This document shows, one piece after another, positions 1-7,849 of a stretch of DNA of 22,109 nucleotides; position 1 is the first letter of the stretch; the number at the start of each line of letters is the position of its first letter. Origin of the DNA: Actinomycetes bacterium. Lineage in GTDB: Bacteria; Actinomycetota; Actinomycetes; Propionibacteriales; Propionibacteriaceae. Position numbers and translations under genes: made by a program. Below the pieces are notes generated by a model. The model did no database searches, was not told where the DNA came from, and saw nothing but the letters and a program-made list of their open reading frames with translations. The DNA is taken from NCBI GenBank assembly GCA_023443125.1, contig JAEZVO010000025.1, positions 1-22,109 of the forward strand, given 5' to 3'.

Positions 1-479
1 TCCCACCCCTCGGTCGGGGGTTGTTCGAGGTCCGGGAGGAGCAGCGTCGAGCTCACCAGCGGGGCGCCCACTGCCTCGAGCAACGCGAGCGACGTGACGT
101 GGGCCGGAATGCGCACACCAACCGTCCGCTTTTTCGGGTGCTGCATCATCCTCGGAACCTCGCGCGTGGCCTTCAGAATGAAGGTGTACGGGCCTGGCGT
201 GGCCGCCTTGATGGCTCGGAACACCCAGTTGTCCATCTCGACGTAGTGGCCCAACTTGGCGAATTCGTCGACGACGAGCGTGAAGTTGTGCTTGTCGTCG
301 AGGTGCCGAATAGCTTTGATGCGCTCAATCCCGTCCGCGTTGCCGAGCATCGTGCCCAGCGCGAAACCCGAATCGGTCGGGTACACGACCAGGCCGCCGT
401 CCTGCAGCACCGTCGCCACCTGCGCAATGCTGCGCGGCTGCGGGTTCTCCGGGTGCACATCGCAGTAACGCGCCAACAT
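1..479 (-). CDS. yciO: YciO-type TsaC/Sua5 (YrdC-domain) protein, 3' end cut off
   Basis: The minus strand from 479 reads open to the window edge (159 codons) with no stop, so the C-terminus is missing. The fold is the YrdC/Sua5 domain, whose better-known members make threonylcarbamoyl-AMP from threonine, bicarbonate and ATP for tRNA t6A. Seen in the sequence: YPTDSGFALG (residues 33-42), HNFTLVV (64-70), TPGPYTFILK (94-103) and KKRTVGVRIP (116-125). These match E. coli YciO (PTDSGYALG, TPGNYTFILKGT, KRKTIG) better than TsaC itself. The ATG (479-477) shares one base with the aldo/keto reductase stop (TGATG), which indicates translational coupling. Whether YciO proteins are the main t6A enzyme or a paralogue is not settled by sequence. 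Confidence 0.88.
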   Translation of the reverse strand, partial: MLARYCDVHPENPQPRSIAQVATVLQDGGLVVYPTDSGFALGTMLGNADGIERIKAIRHLDDKHNFTLVVDEFAKLGHYVEMDNWVFRAIKAATPGPYTFILKATREVPRMMQHPKKRTVGVRIPAHVTSLALLEAVGAPLVSSTLLLPDLEQPPTEGW

Positions 480-1345
480 CAGAACACCTCCGCCGAAATC
501 GCTTCGAGCACCTCTGCAGGCAATGTGTCGTGCAGGGCCGCCGCGGAGTCAGTAATGGATGCGACGCGCGACGCGCCAGGGATAGGAATGATGTGCTCCC
601 CCAGCGACATCTCCCAGGCGAGCGTGACTCGCTGCGGGCTGATGCCCAACTCTTGCGAGGCGCTGCGAATTGACGGGAAACGCTGATCGAGCCGCTTTGC
701 GCCGCCTCCGGTGCCACCCAGCGGTGAGAACGGAATGAACGCGATACCTTCACGGGCGCACAGCTCCATCTCTGGCTTGCTCGTGTGATGGAACCACGGC
801 GAGAACTCGTTTTGCACCGCGGCGAGCTGCCCAGGGCCGAGCACGTCGAGCGCAATCTCGATCTCTTCGACATTGGCGTTCGAAATGCCCACTTCAGCGG
901 TGAGCCCGTCGGCTTTCAACTGCTGCAGCGCGCGAATCGAGTCCGCGTAGGTGAGTGACCGGTCAGGACGGTGAAGGTACAACAAGTCGAGTTGCTCCAC
1001 CCCGAGGTTGCGGCATGCAGCCTCAGCGCGGCTGCGCAGGTACTCGAGTGTGGCGCATCGCCCCCACTGCTCTCCCTCAGCACGAGTGATCCCTGCTTTC
1101 GTGGCGACGACGACGCGTGAGGTGTCACCGTCGTAGGTGCGTAGCCCTTCCGCCACCAGTCGCTCGTTGTGACCCATTTGATCCCAGCTGGGCGCGTAAA
1201 TGTCGGCCGTATCGATCAGGGTGATGCCGGCGTCGAGTGCAGCGTGAATCACCTGTGACGGGTCGTCGGACGTTTCGCCAAACGACAACGGCATCGCGCC
1301 GTAACCCAATGCAGAAACCGTGAACTTGCCAAACTTTCGCTCCAT
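479..1345 (-). CDS. Aldo/keto reductase
   Basis: A complete 288-aa single-domain (beta/alpha)8 aldo/keto reductase, an NAD(P)H-dependent cytosolic oxidoreductase of carbonyl compounds. The catalytic tetrad is intact: D45 and Y50 in LIDTADIY, K83 in VVVATKAG and H125 in LLYLHRPD. The C-terminal part carries the family's cofactor-side segment (IPIPGASRVASI). The ATG lies 9 bp after the tadE-like stop, and its own stop overlaps the yciO start, so the three genes are probably one transcript. The physiological substrate cannot be deduced. It resembles the general oxidoreductase (Tas/YajO-like) branch rather than a characterised sugar reductase. Confidence 0.93.
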   Translation of the reverse strand: MERKFGKFTVSALGYGAMPLSFGETSDDPSQVIHAALDAGITLIDTADIYAPSWDQMGHNERLVAEGLRTYDGDTSRVVVATKAGITRAEGEQWGRCATLEYLRSRAEAACRNLGVEQLDLLYLHRPDRSLTYADSIRALQQLKADGLTAEVGISNANVEEIEIALDVLGPGQLAAVQNEFSPWFHHTSKPEMELCAREGIAFIPFSPLGGTGGGAKRLDQRFPSIRSASQELGISPQRVTLAWEMSLGEHIIPIPGASRVASITDSAAALHDTLPAEVLEAISAEVF

Positions 1346-1354
1346 GCACCGAGC

Positions 1355-1774
1355 TTATCGCCCTCGGAACTTGTCGACCGGCGATTCGACATGTGCCCGC
1401 ACTGTCACCGAGCCTGGAATGCCCGGCAGCACCACGTCCGCCATGGGTACCGCACACTCGACGGTGACGCTCACCGTCGCATTGCTGCCGAGCGATGCGC
1501 GCAAACCAGCAGCGTCGATGTCTACGCTCGTGTGTTCGCAACGCAGCCCTTCTCCTTGCAGCTGCTCATCGACGAGCCCTGTGGCAGCAGCGCGTGCGTG
1601 TGCCGCGTCGCGGGCCATGGAGACGGCCCGGGCGGCATTGCCTGCAACTGCATTGAGATCATGCTGAGCCATGACGATGCGCGCGAGGACGACGACGAGC
1701 CCGACGAGCAACACGAGTCCAGGGATAATCACGGCGGCTTCTACCGCTGGGGCAAGACCTCGTTGACTGCGCAT
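1355..1774 (-). CDS. TadE-like single-span pilin/secretion protein
   Basis: A 139-aa protein when started at the ATG of MRSQRG (1774). The N-terminus has the TadE/TadG pattern: short basic head, RG, a Glu at residue 12 (AVEAAV), then one hydrophobic helix (about residues 13-34), followed by a small extracytoplasmic domain with two Cys (in GLRCEH and VECAVP). TadE family members are membrane-anchored pseudopilins of the Tad (Flp) apparatus. No other tad gene is in view, so this is a solitary copy upstream of an aldo/keto reductase and yciO. A longer reading frame from a TTG at 1834 exists. I prefer 1774 because of the typical short basic N-terminus and a candidate -10 (GATGAT, 1781-1786) six bases upstream. 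The actual role is unknown. Confidence 0.7.
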   Translation of the reverse strand: MRSQRGLAPAVEAAVIIPGLVLLVGLVVVLARIVMAQHDLNAVAGNAARAVSMARDAAHARAAATGLVDEQLQGEGLRCEHTSVDIDAAGLRASLGSNATVSVTVECAVPMADVVLPGIPGSVTVRAHVESPVDKFRGR

Positions 1775-1884
1775 GCGCACATCATCGCAGGAGATGGGGT
1801 GCAACACGAGTACCCATGCGCCAGCTGTGGACAACGTGCAATAAGGTGGGGACGATTCACTGTTCGAACACGAAAGGACTCTTC

Positions 1885-3105
1885 ATGGTCAAGAAGGTCG
1901 CCATTCTGACCGCAGGTGGTTTCGCTCCGTGCCTCTCCTCCGCTATCGGCGGGCTCATCGAGAAGTACACGAAGGTTGCCCCCGAGGTTGAAATCATCGC
2001 CTACCGCCACGGCTACCAGGGCCTCCTCCAGGGCGACTTCCTCGTCGTGAACGACGAAGTGCGCGCCAACGCCGGCCTGCTGCATCGCTATGGCGGCTCT
2101 CCCATCGGCAACTCCCGCGTCAAGCTCACCAACGTGAAAGACCTGGTGAAGCGCGGTCTCGTGCAGGAAGGCGACGATCCGCTCAAGGTAGCGGCCGACC
2201 GCCTGGTGGCAGACGGCGTCGACGTGCTCCACACCATCGGCGGCGACGACACCAACACCACCGCCGCAGATCTTGCCGCCTACCTTGAGAAGCACGACTA
2301 CGGCCTCACCGTCGTCGGTCTGCCGAAGACCATCGACAACGACGTTGTCCCGATCCGTCAATCGCTGGGCGCATGGACCGCCGCCGAGATGGGCGCGCGG
2401 TTCGCCAAGAACATCGTCGCGGAGCACAACTCCGGGTCCCGCATGCTCATCATCCACGAGGTCATGGGTCGTCACTGTGGCTGGCTCACCGCTGCGACTG
2501 CGCAGAAGTACCACGAGTGGGTCAACGAGCAGCAGTGGCTGCCTGAAATCGGCCTGTCGAAGGAAGCCTGGGACATTCACGCGGTGTTCGTCCCCGAGGG
2601 CCACATCGACATCGCCAAGGAGGCCGAGCGCCTCAACAAGGTGATGGACGAAGTGGGCAACGTCACCATCTTCCTCTCCGAAGGTGCGGGCCTCGACTCG
2701 ATCGTTGCGGAGATGGAGGCTGCGGGTGAAGAGGTGCCGCGCGACCCCTTCGGCCACGTCAAGCTCGACAAGGTGAACCCGGGCGCCTGGTTCGGTTCCC
2801 AGTTTGCCGAGCAGCTGAAGGCCGAGAAGGTCATGGTGCAGAAGTCGGGCTACTACTCCCGCTCCGCTGCGGCCAACCAGGAAGACCTCGACCTCATCAA
2901 GCAGTGCACCGACCTCGCCGTCGACTGCGCGCTGCGCGGCGAGTCCGGCGTGATCGGGCAGGATGAAGAGAACGGCGACGTGCTCTCCGCCATCGCGTTC
3001 GACCGCATCGCCGGTGGCAAGGCCTTCGACATCAACCAGCAATGGTACAAGGATCTCCTGGCATCCATCGGCCAGGATTTCCCTGAGGCAGCCACCGCAC
3101 ACTGA
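1885..3105 (+). CDS. pfp: Pyrophosphate-dependent 6-phosphofructokinase
   Basis: A 406-aa enzyme that phosphorylates fructose 6-phosphate using PPi reversibly, so it can serve glycolysis and gluconeogenesis. The start MVKKVAILTAGG is preceded by AAAGGA at a good distance. It aligns almost end to end with the 404-aa Propionibacterium freudenreichii PFP as I remember it. Diagnostic residues: GGDD at 119-122, where ATP-dependent enzymes have GGDG, and PKTIDND at 147-153 with K148, where ATP enzymes have Gly. MGRHCGW (194-200) binds the sugar phosphate. The Asp/Lys pair is the established signature of PPi use. It is transcribed divergently from the tadE-like gene. A weak -10 candidate (TAAGGT, 1842-1847) has no convincing -35. 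It ends before a long hairpin at 3133-3176. Confidence 0.96.
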   Translation: MVKKVAILTAGGFAPCLSSAIGGLIEKYTKVAPEVEIIAYRHGYQGLLQGDFLVVNDEVRANAGLLHRYGGSPIGNSRVKLTNVKDLVKRGLVQEGDDPLKVAADRLVADGVDVLHTIGGDDTNTTAADLAAYLEKHDYGLTVVGLPKTIDNDVVPIRQSLGAWTAAEMGARFAKNIVAEHNSGSRMLIIHEVMGRHCGWLTAATAQKYHEWVNEQQWLPEIGLSKEAWDIHAVFVPEGHIDIAKEAERLNKVMDEVGNVTIFLSEGAGLDSIVAEMEAAGEEVPRDPFGHVKLDKVNPGAWFGSQFAEQLKAEKVMVQKSGYYSRSAAANQEDLDLIKQCTDLAVDCALRGESGVIGQDEENGDVLSAIAFDRIAGGKAFDINQQWYKDLLASIGQDFPEAATAH

Positions 3106-3132
3106 CGCGAACGACGTCCCGCACGCGGGTAC

Positions 3133-3176
3133 AACGTTGAGGGGATGGGCCCATGCGGGCCCATCCCCTCAACGTT
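3133..3176. terminator. Perfect 20-bp hairpin between pfp and yihY
   Basis: Two arms of 20 bases (3133-3152 and 3157-3176) are perfectly complementary around the 4-base loop ATGC. The hairpin lies 27 bp after the pfp stop and 18 bp after the yihY stop on the other strand, so it probably serves as a bidirectional terminator. There is no U-tract on either side, which is common for actinobacterial hairpin terminators but makes the strength uncertain. Confidence 0.75.
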
Positions 3177-3194
3177 TCACGATTGCGTTGATGC

Positions 3195-4313
3195 TCAGCG
3201 TCGAACGAGGCGCGTGATGAGCGCTACGAGCCCGGTAATCAACGCACCCGCACCGAGGCCCGTCGCGGCACCCGTCACGTAGCCCACGCCCAGCCCGGCC
3301 CGCACACCGCGTTCAGCGACGTCCTGGCGCACCATGGCTGGCCCTTCAGCAGCATCGTCCGCGAAGGCCAATGCCACGGCGGAACGCGAAGCGGCCATCT
3401 CTGCGGCGCGAGCGTGCTCGATGCGGCTGTCCTGGCGTCGGCTCGCGTCGGTGCCAATCCACGCAGCCACCATGAGGATCACCGTCGCCAAGAGGTTCAT
3501 GAGCAACATCATCACGATGAGCGATCCGAACACAGCCGCTGCCGCGTTACCCGAGAAGACGCCGATCAGGGTACCGACGAGTTGCTGCAAGATGGTGATG
3601 AGCACGGCACCGATGGTGACGCCGATGAGCCATGTTCTCCAGCTCGCGCGCTCCTTGGGGTCGGGCAGCGTGAGGAACAAGAACGCAACCAGCAACCACG
3701 ATGCCACCAGCGTCATCGCGATGGTGGCGAGCCGCATGAGAATGCCGATGCCAGGCACATTTTCCCAACCGAGCCATTCGACGACGAGCCCCGACGCGCT
3801 CGAACCAGCCTGTGCAACGACGATACCCAGCAGCAAGGTGACGAGCAGGCCGAGGAAGATGGCGATGTTCTGCAGAATGTCGAGGATCGGATTGGGCTTG
3901 CGCGCCTCGTCGACGGGATTCTCCCGCCACATCATGCGCACGGCTTTCTTGAGGTTGCCCACCCACCCTGAGCCGGAGTAGCCGGCGGTCAAGATAGCGA
4001 CGATTCCGATGCCCTTCCAGTTGTTGAGGGCTTGGTCAATGGTGGTGGTCAGCGACTGGGCCGCATCACCGGAACCGGAGAGTGCATCATTGATCTGCTC
4101 CTGCACTTGGCCGAGCAATTCCGGATAGAAGACCGTCAGGATCATGCCCAGCATGGCGAAGGCGAACATCAAGATTGGCACGATGGACAGCACCGAGAAA
4201 TAGGTGATCGCACCGGCAAACTGCGGGCCGAGCCGTGCTCCGAAACGACTGTTGGCCGCCATCACGTGTGCGACTGGCGGCCAGTTCAGAATCTTCTGAA
4301 TGGTGTTCTTCAC
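3195..4313 (-). CDS. YihY/BrkB-family integral membrane protein
   Basis: A 372-aa polytopic membrane protein. Seen: the family N-terminal region with ITYFSVLSIVPILMFAFAMLG (about residues 36-56), the GYSGSGWVGNLKKAVRMMW segment near residues 109-127, further hydrophobic spans near 145-170, 190-215 and 225-285, a charged stretch, and a Gly/Ala-rich hydrophobic C-terminus (about 340-368) ending in RLVRR. The YihY family (formerly annotated as RNase BN in error) has no firmly established function. The start is GTG at 4313, with AGGAG eight bases upstream overlapping the stop of the preceding merR gene, so it is probably the last gene of the operon. Confidence 0.9.
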   Translation of the reverse strand: MKNTIQKILNWPPVAHVMAANSRFGARLGPQFAGAITYFSVLSIVPILMFAFAMLGMILTVFYPELLGQVQEQINDALSGSGDAAQSLTTTIDQALNNWKGIGIVAILTAGYSGSGWVGNLKKAVRMMWRENPVDEARKPNPILDILQNIAIFLGLLVTLLLGIVVAQAGSSASGLVVEWLGWENVPGIGILMRLATIAMTLVASWLLVAFLFLTLPDPKERASWRTWLIGVTIGAVLITILQQLVGTLIGVFSGNAAAAVFGSLIVMMLLMNLLATVILMVAAWIGTDASRRQDSRIEHARAAEMAASRSAVALAFADDAAEGPAMVRQDVAERGVRAGLGVGYVTGAATGLGAGALITGLVALITRLVRR

Positions 4314-4324
4314 AGTTGAGGCTC

Positions 4325-4861
4325 CTAGCCTGCCTTAGCTTTACGCCGGGCAGCGAGTTCGTCGCCCGGATGGTCGAGTTGCTGTTCTACAGCGCGTTCC
4401 GACGGTAGCGCAAGGAGGGTTCCTTCGATCTCTTTCCACACGGAGCTCACGGAGATCATGAACATCCCCTGGCCACCTTTGGACAGGTCGAAGAGCTCGT
4501 TGGCGCTGGTGACCTCAAAGACGCTGAAGCCGTCACTCACGAGGGTGACCTCAGTGACGTCTTCGACTCCGCGTGAGCGTAAGTGATCGATGGCGACGCG
4601 GATCTGCTGCAGGGAGATACCGACGTCGAGGAATCGCTTCACCACGCGAAGCAGGAGGATGTCGCGGAAGGAGTACAGCCGCTGCGAGCCGGAGCCTTCA
4701 GCTCGCCGAACCGACGGCACGACGAGCCCCGTGCGCGCCCAGTAATCGAGCTGGCGATAGGTGATGCCAGCGACTTTGTGCGCGACAGGACCGCGAAAGC
4801 CCTGGTCACTGGGCAGCGGGGAGTAGTCCCCGTCGAACAATGTGTCCTGAAGCTCGGCCAC
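4325..4861 (-). CDS. MerR-family regulator, Rv1830-like
   Basis: A 178-aa protein from the GTG of VAELQDTLFD. This start is preceded by AAAGAGGAG and avoids a low-complexity N-terminal extension in the longer frame. The MerR winged helix is clear: VAGITYRQLDYWARTGLVVPS followed by GSGSQRLYSFRDILLLRVVKRFLDVGISLQQIR. This closely resembles mycobacterial Rv1830, which sits at the same position next to a DUF151 gene and an ftsR-like gene. The C-terminal half has no Cys-rich metal site, so a metal sensor of the classic MerR kind is unlikely. About 166 bp separate it from the DUF151 gene, the largest gap in this gene run, and may hold a separate promoter. Target genes are unknown. Confidence 0.9.
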   Translation of the reverse strand: MAELQDTLFDGDYSPLPSDQGFRGPVAHKVAGITYRQLDYWARTGLVVPSVRRAEGSGSQRLYSFRDILLLRVVKRFLDVGISLQQIRVAIDHLRSRGVEDVTEVTLVSDGFSVFEVTSANELFDLSKGGQGMFMISVSSVWKEIEGTLLALPSERAVEQQLDHPGDELAARRKAKAG

Positions 4862-5027
4862 GGTCTCCTCTTTCCAAACGTCTGCGTTGAACGCTAGCCG
4901 CCCTCGTACCCCGCACCTACCGGGACACGCCGACGGAATTGCTCGCGCCTGCTTGCGATGGCACACATCCTACCCCGGTTGTGAGTCATGAGCAGGCCAG
5001 CGTCTCTTCCCCTCATATCAGTGCTGA

Positions 5028-5537
5028 CTACGTGTTTTCCCCGTCTGAGAAGTCGTCGGCGTTGACGGAATCGAGAAAGGCGCGGAACTCGTCGACTTCG
5101 TCAGATGGAAGTTCATCAACCTCAACCCCAACTTGATCCATGAGCGTGCGCGGGCACTGGATGGGCCAGCCCAGTTTCAGCGCCAGGACAACCGCGTCGC
5201 TTGGTCTCGCATCGAGATCGAGGTCGAGCACTCGAACGCGCGCATAGAACAGGCCCTCTTCCATGTGGGTGATGATCACCCGCCCCGCGGCCTCTCCCGC
5301 AAATTCGGCGATGACATTGGCCAGGAGATCATGCGTGAGCGGACGATTCACGTTCGCATCATCCGAGAGCTGCAGCGCGATTGCGGCAGCTTCGACGTGC
5401 CCAATCCAAATGGGCAGCAACGTCGTACCAGTAGGTTCGTTGAGTAGGAGCACGGGCGCATCGTCGCCACCCAGCACCCTGATGCCGAGCACCTCGAGGT
5501 TCAGCATCTGATGATCAAATTGGTCAAACTCATCCAT
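5028..5537 (-). CDS. Bifunctional nuclease family protein (DUF151), Rv1829-like
   Basis: A 169-aa DUF151 protein. The core is intact: LEVLGIRVLG, the LLNEPTGTTLLPIWIGHVEAAAIA segment, RPLTHDLLANVI, EGLFYARVRV and ARPSDAVVLALKLGWPI. DUF151 members include plant bifunctional nucleases and mycobacterial Rv1829, and the bacterial role is poorly defined. The start is ambiguous: ATG codons at 5549, 5537 (chosen, MDEFDQFDHQ) and 5507 (MLNLEVLG) are in frame, and none has a clear ribosome site. The chosen start overlaps the stop of the ftsR-like gene by 8 bp, consistent with coupling. The acidic C-terminus is also seen in the mycobacterial homologue. Confidence 0.92.
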   Translation of the reverse strand: MDEFDQFDHQMLNLEVLGIRVLGGDDAPVLLLNEPTGTTLLPIWIGHVEAAAIALQLSDDANVNRPLTHDLLANVIAEFAGEAAGRVIITHMEEGLFYARVRVLDLDLDARPSDAVVLALKLGWPIQCPRTLMDQVGVEVDELPSDEVDEFRAFLDSVNADDFSDGENT

Positions 5538-6222
5538 TGATCTGTCCATGAAGCAGTGCGGCGTGGGCTTGCAAGACGACGCGGTAGACGTCGACGACAA
5601 TCTCGTTGGGGGCTGAGCCACGACGTCGAAATGGTTCGAGCACCTGCTCGACGAGCGCGGCCTCTGCGCTGGCGGCTTGCTGGAGCACCTTCATCTGACG
5701 CAGGTCGACGCCGTAGTGGCTGAGGCGTTTGGCAGCGACGGCGACCGCCACTGCCTCACGCCCATAACAGGCAGTCCCCCGACGCGGCTCAATCAAGCGC
5801 ATGCGCTCCAGGTGAATCAGCGACGCCTCCCCCAGCCCGGACTCTTGCAGCAACTGTCGTCTGGTGAGCAGCTGACTGCCCTTCTGCGGCGTGCGAGTGT
5901 GCGGGCGCGGGGGGTCGGGCTCGGGCTCCATCTGCTCTTCGGGCTCTTGCGTCACCGTGGCTGGATCTTCTCCGCGATCGAGCGCTTCCAGCTCCTCACG
6001 GATCACTTTGAGCGGCAGATAGCGGTCGCGCTGAGCACGCAGTACGTAGAGGAGACGGTCGACATCTTCCTGGCTGAACCGTCGGTAGCCGGAGGGTTGC
6101 TGCCGATCCGGTGAAATGAGGCCCTCAGCCTCGAGGTAACGCAGCTTGGAGACCGAAATATCGGGGAATTCTCCCCGGATCATCTCAAGAACGCGTCCGA
6201 TGGTGCGCGCCCCGGAAGCCAT
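5530..6222 (-). CDS. ftsR: MerR-family division regulator, FtsR/Rv1828-like
   Basis: A 230-aa regulator. The N-terminal MerR helix-turn-helix covers about residues 6-75 (ISVSKLRYLEAEGLI, SGYRRFSQEDVDRLLYVLRAQRDRYLPLKVI). Then come an acidic/Pro linker (about 85-110) and a second helical region starting LLTRRQLLQESGLGEASLIHLERMRLI, which resembles a repeat of the DNA-binding fold. Corynebacterium FtsR, the homologue, activates ftsZ. Mycobacterial Rv1828 occupies the same place after garA. The ATG shares one base with the FHA stop (TAATG). The function in this organism is inferred from homology and synteny. Confidence 0.9.
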   Translation of the reverse strand: MASGARTIGRVLEMIRGEFPDISVSKLRYLEAEGLISPDRQQPSGYRRFSQEDVDRLLYVLRAQRDRYLPLKVIREELEALDRGEDPATVTQEPEEQMEPEPDPPRPHTRTPQKGSQLLTRRQLLQESGLGEASLIHLERMRLIEPRRGTACYGREAVAVAVAAKRLSHYGVDLRQMKVLQQAASAEAALVEQVLEPFRRRGSAPNEIVVDVYRVVLQAHAALLHGQING

Positions 6223-6704
6223 TAGGCGGCCCCGGAATCACCCAGCACGATCATGGCCCGGTACTTGCCGATTTGGATTTCGTCACCGGCGCGGACTTGC
6301 GCCCGTCCGTCGATCAGGGTGCGGTTGATGTACGTACCGTTCAGGCTGCCGAGGTCTTCCAAGAACAAGTTGCCGTCGACTCGGATAAACTTGGCGTGGT
6401 GCCTCGAGACGGTGATGTCGTCGAGGAAGATATCGGACTCAGGGTGACGCCCCACGGTGGTGATGTCGGCGTCGATGAGGAAACGCGATTCGTCGCCGGT
6501 GCCGAGCCGAACAACCAGGAGCGCGTTCCCTGGCGCAAGGCCTTTCGCCGCATCGCTTACAGAAGAGGGAGATCCGTAATCCATTGGCACGTCAATCGCT
6601 GCGAACGTCGACGTGGTGTCCGTCGAGGGCTCGAGCTGAGCTCCGCAGTGACTGCAGAACCTTGCAGTCTCAGCGCACTCCGTGCCGCACTTGATGCACC
6701 TCAT
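6222..6704 (-). CDS. garA: Zinc-ribbon plus FHA protein, GarA/OdhI-like
   Basis: A 160-aa protein from the ATG at 6704, chosen because AAAGGG lies six bases upstream. The alternative ATG at 6719 adds five residues. Residues 1-21 form a zinc ribbon (CIKCG then FCSHCG; C3, C6, C17, C20). DTTSTF follows at 29-34, matching the ETTSVF segment of GarA/OdhI that is phosphorylated by Ser/Thr kinases. The C-terminal FHA domain has GRHPESDIFLDD (from 85), SRHHAKF (from 100) and GSLNGTYIN, which bind phosphothreonine. GarA/OdhI restrains 2-oxoglutarate dehydrogenase and adjusts glutamate metabolism. The N-terminal zinc ribbon is not part of mycobacterial GarA. No gcvH lies between this gene and the DUF881 gene. 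Confidence 0.88.
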   Translation of the reverse strand: MRCIKCGTECAETARFCSHCGAQLEPSTDTTSTFAAIDVPMDYGSPSSVSDAAKGLAPGNALLVVRLGTGDESRFLIDADITTVGRHPESDIFLDDITVSRHHAKFIRVDGNLFLEDLGSLNGTYINRTLIDGRAQVRAGDEIQIGKYRAMIVLGDSGAA

Positions 6705-6752
6705 CCCAATCCCTTTCATCGCGTTGTCATGCCAACCCTATCGCACGCAACC

Positions 6753-7523
6753 TTATCGGGGTCGGGCAAACTCATTTTGACGAGGCTCTATCACCGAATC
6801 GATCTTCACCTCGTCGAGTTGGGTGATCTGGACGGTGCCGCCCACGCGTGGACCCTCCACCTGACTGACGAGGCCGCCGCGAAACCGAGCACCTGCTTCC
6901 AAGGTGACGGGGTCGCCGATGATTTCCAGTGTGAGCGGCAGCGTCAGCGTCTGGCCGTCGGCTTGCAGCGCGCCGTCGTCGGCGACGGTAAACGCGGTGT
7001 CGACGACAATCCGCAGCGTGTCGTTGATCTCGATCACTTCTGCGCCAGCGTCGCGCAGCTCATCCACGGCGTTCAGCATAAGTTCTGGTGTGATCTTCCC
7101 GGCCTCAGCAGAGATCTCGATGCGGATGCCGGGGCCGTGCGCAGGGATGGTGCCGGCGAGAATCTGCAGTTGCTCGAGCCTCCGTCGGGCATCTTCCCGA
7201 GCAGACTTGGCCTTGTCAGCACCGCTGAGCAGTTCGTCGCGGTTTGATTGCAATTCTCGCAGTTCGGTTTCGAGCGCTCGGTTCTGGTTCGTGACCGTGT
7301 CGAGCAGCTGCACGAGGTCTTCCTGGCGCGCCTGGGCAAACTCGGGCTGTGCGTCTTGTGAGCGCACCGTCCACGTCACCATCAGCGCTGTCACGAACAG
7401 CACAGCTGCGGCGATGGCTTGGCCTTTTGAGGGTCGGAGGAAATCTTTGAGCCACGGGCGGGTAGGGGCGGCTCGTCGCGGTGCGTCGGTGCTCCCGTCT
7501 GGTTTCGGATCGGTGTCAGGCAT
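6753..7523 (-). CDS. DUF881 membrane protein (downstream copy), Rv1825-like
   Basis: A 256-aa DUF881 protein from the ATG of MPDTDPKPDG. The longer frame only adds arginine/serine-rich sequence overlapping sbp. Layout: a Pro-rich cytoplasmic head (1-33), one transmembrane helix (about 34-52), a coiled coil (about 62-120) and the DUF881 domain (GTIPAHGPGIRIEI, LMLNAVDELRDAGAEVIEIND, LPLTLEIIGDPVTLEAGARFRGG). It overlaps the end of sbp by 8 bp. The DUF881-sbp-DUF881 trio is conserved in actinobacteria next to garA. Its molecular role is not established; a membrane-anchored scaffold at the envelope is plausible. Confidence 0.92.
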   Translation of the reverse strand: MPDTDPKPDGSTDAPRRAAPTRPWLKDFLRPSKGQAIAAAVLFVTALMVTWTVRSQDAQPEFAQARQEDLVQLLDTVTNQNRALETELRELQSNRDELLSGADKAKSAREDARRRLEQLQILAGTIPAHGPGIRIEISAEAGKITPELMLNAVDELRDAGAEVIEINDTLRIVVDTAFTVADDGALQADGQTLTLPLTLEIIGDPVTLEAGARFRGGLVSQVEGPRVGGTVQITQLDEVKIDSVIEPRQNEFARPR

Positions 7524-7848
7524 GGAAGATAGCCCTCCGGACTGCCGCGGCGTTCGTGAAGATACGGATGCCGAGCACCACCACGACGCCCGTCGACAGC
7601 TGCGAGCCGACGCCGATCTGGTCGCCAATGAACACGATGAGTCCTGCGATGAGCACGTTGGACAGGAAGCTCACCAGAAACACGCGGTCGCTGAATACGC
7701 CCTCCAAGTAGGCGCGCGTGGCGCCCAGGATGGCGTCGAGCGCGGCGACGATCGCGATGGGGAAATAGGGGGTGAGCATCGGCGGCAGCGTTGGCTGCAG
7801 CAAGAGCCCCACCACAATGCCCGCGGCCAGCCCAAGTATTGCGAACAC
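7516..7848 (-). CDS. sbp: Small basic membrane protein, DUF1290 (Sbp)
   Basis: A 110-aa protein with four hydrophobic segments: an N-terminal GLAAGIVVGLLL, PYFPIAIVAALDAILGATRAYLEG, FLVSFLSNVLIAGLIVFIGDQIGVG, and LSTGVVVVLGIRIFTNAAAVRR. This is the full DUF1290 family pattern at normal length. The start is GTG at 7848, with a strong AAAGGAG six bases upstream inside the end of the preceding DUF881 gene (TGA-A-GTG arrangement). In Bacillus and actinobacteria sbp lies beside division or envelope genes, but its function is unknown. Confidence 0.93.
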   Translation of the reverse strand: MFAILGLAAGIVVGLLLQPTLPPMLTPYFPIAIVAALDAILGATRAYLEGVFSDRVFLVSFLSNVLIAGLIVFIGDQIGVGSQLSTGVVVVLGIRIFTNAAAVRRAIFHA

Positions 7849-7849
7849 T

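Noticed and set aside
1741..3102. Long minus-strand open frame (453 codons) opposite pfp
   Set aside because: It is the antisense of a clearly coding, highly conserved phosphofructokinase. Its sequence is rich in His/Val/Asp/Leu as expected for a GC-rich complementary frame, and it has no recognisable domain.
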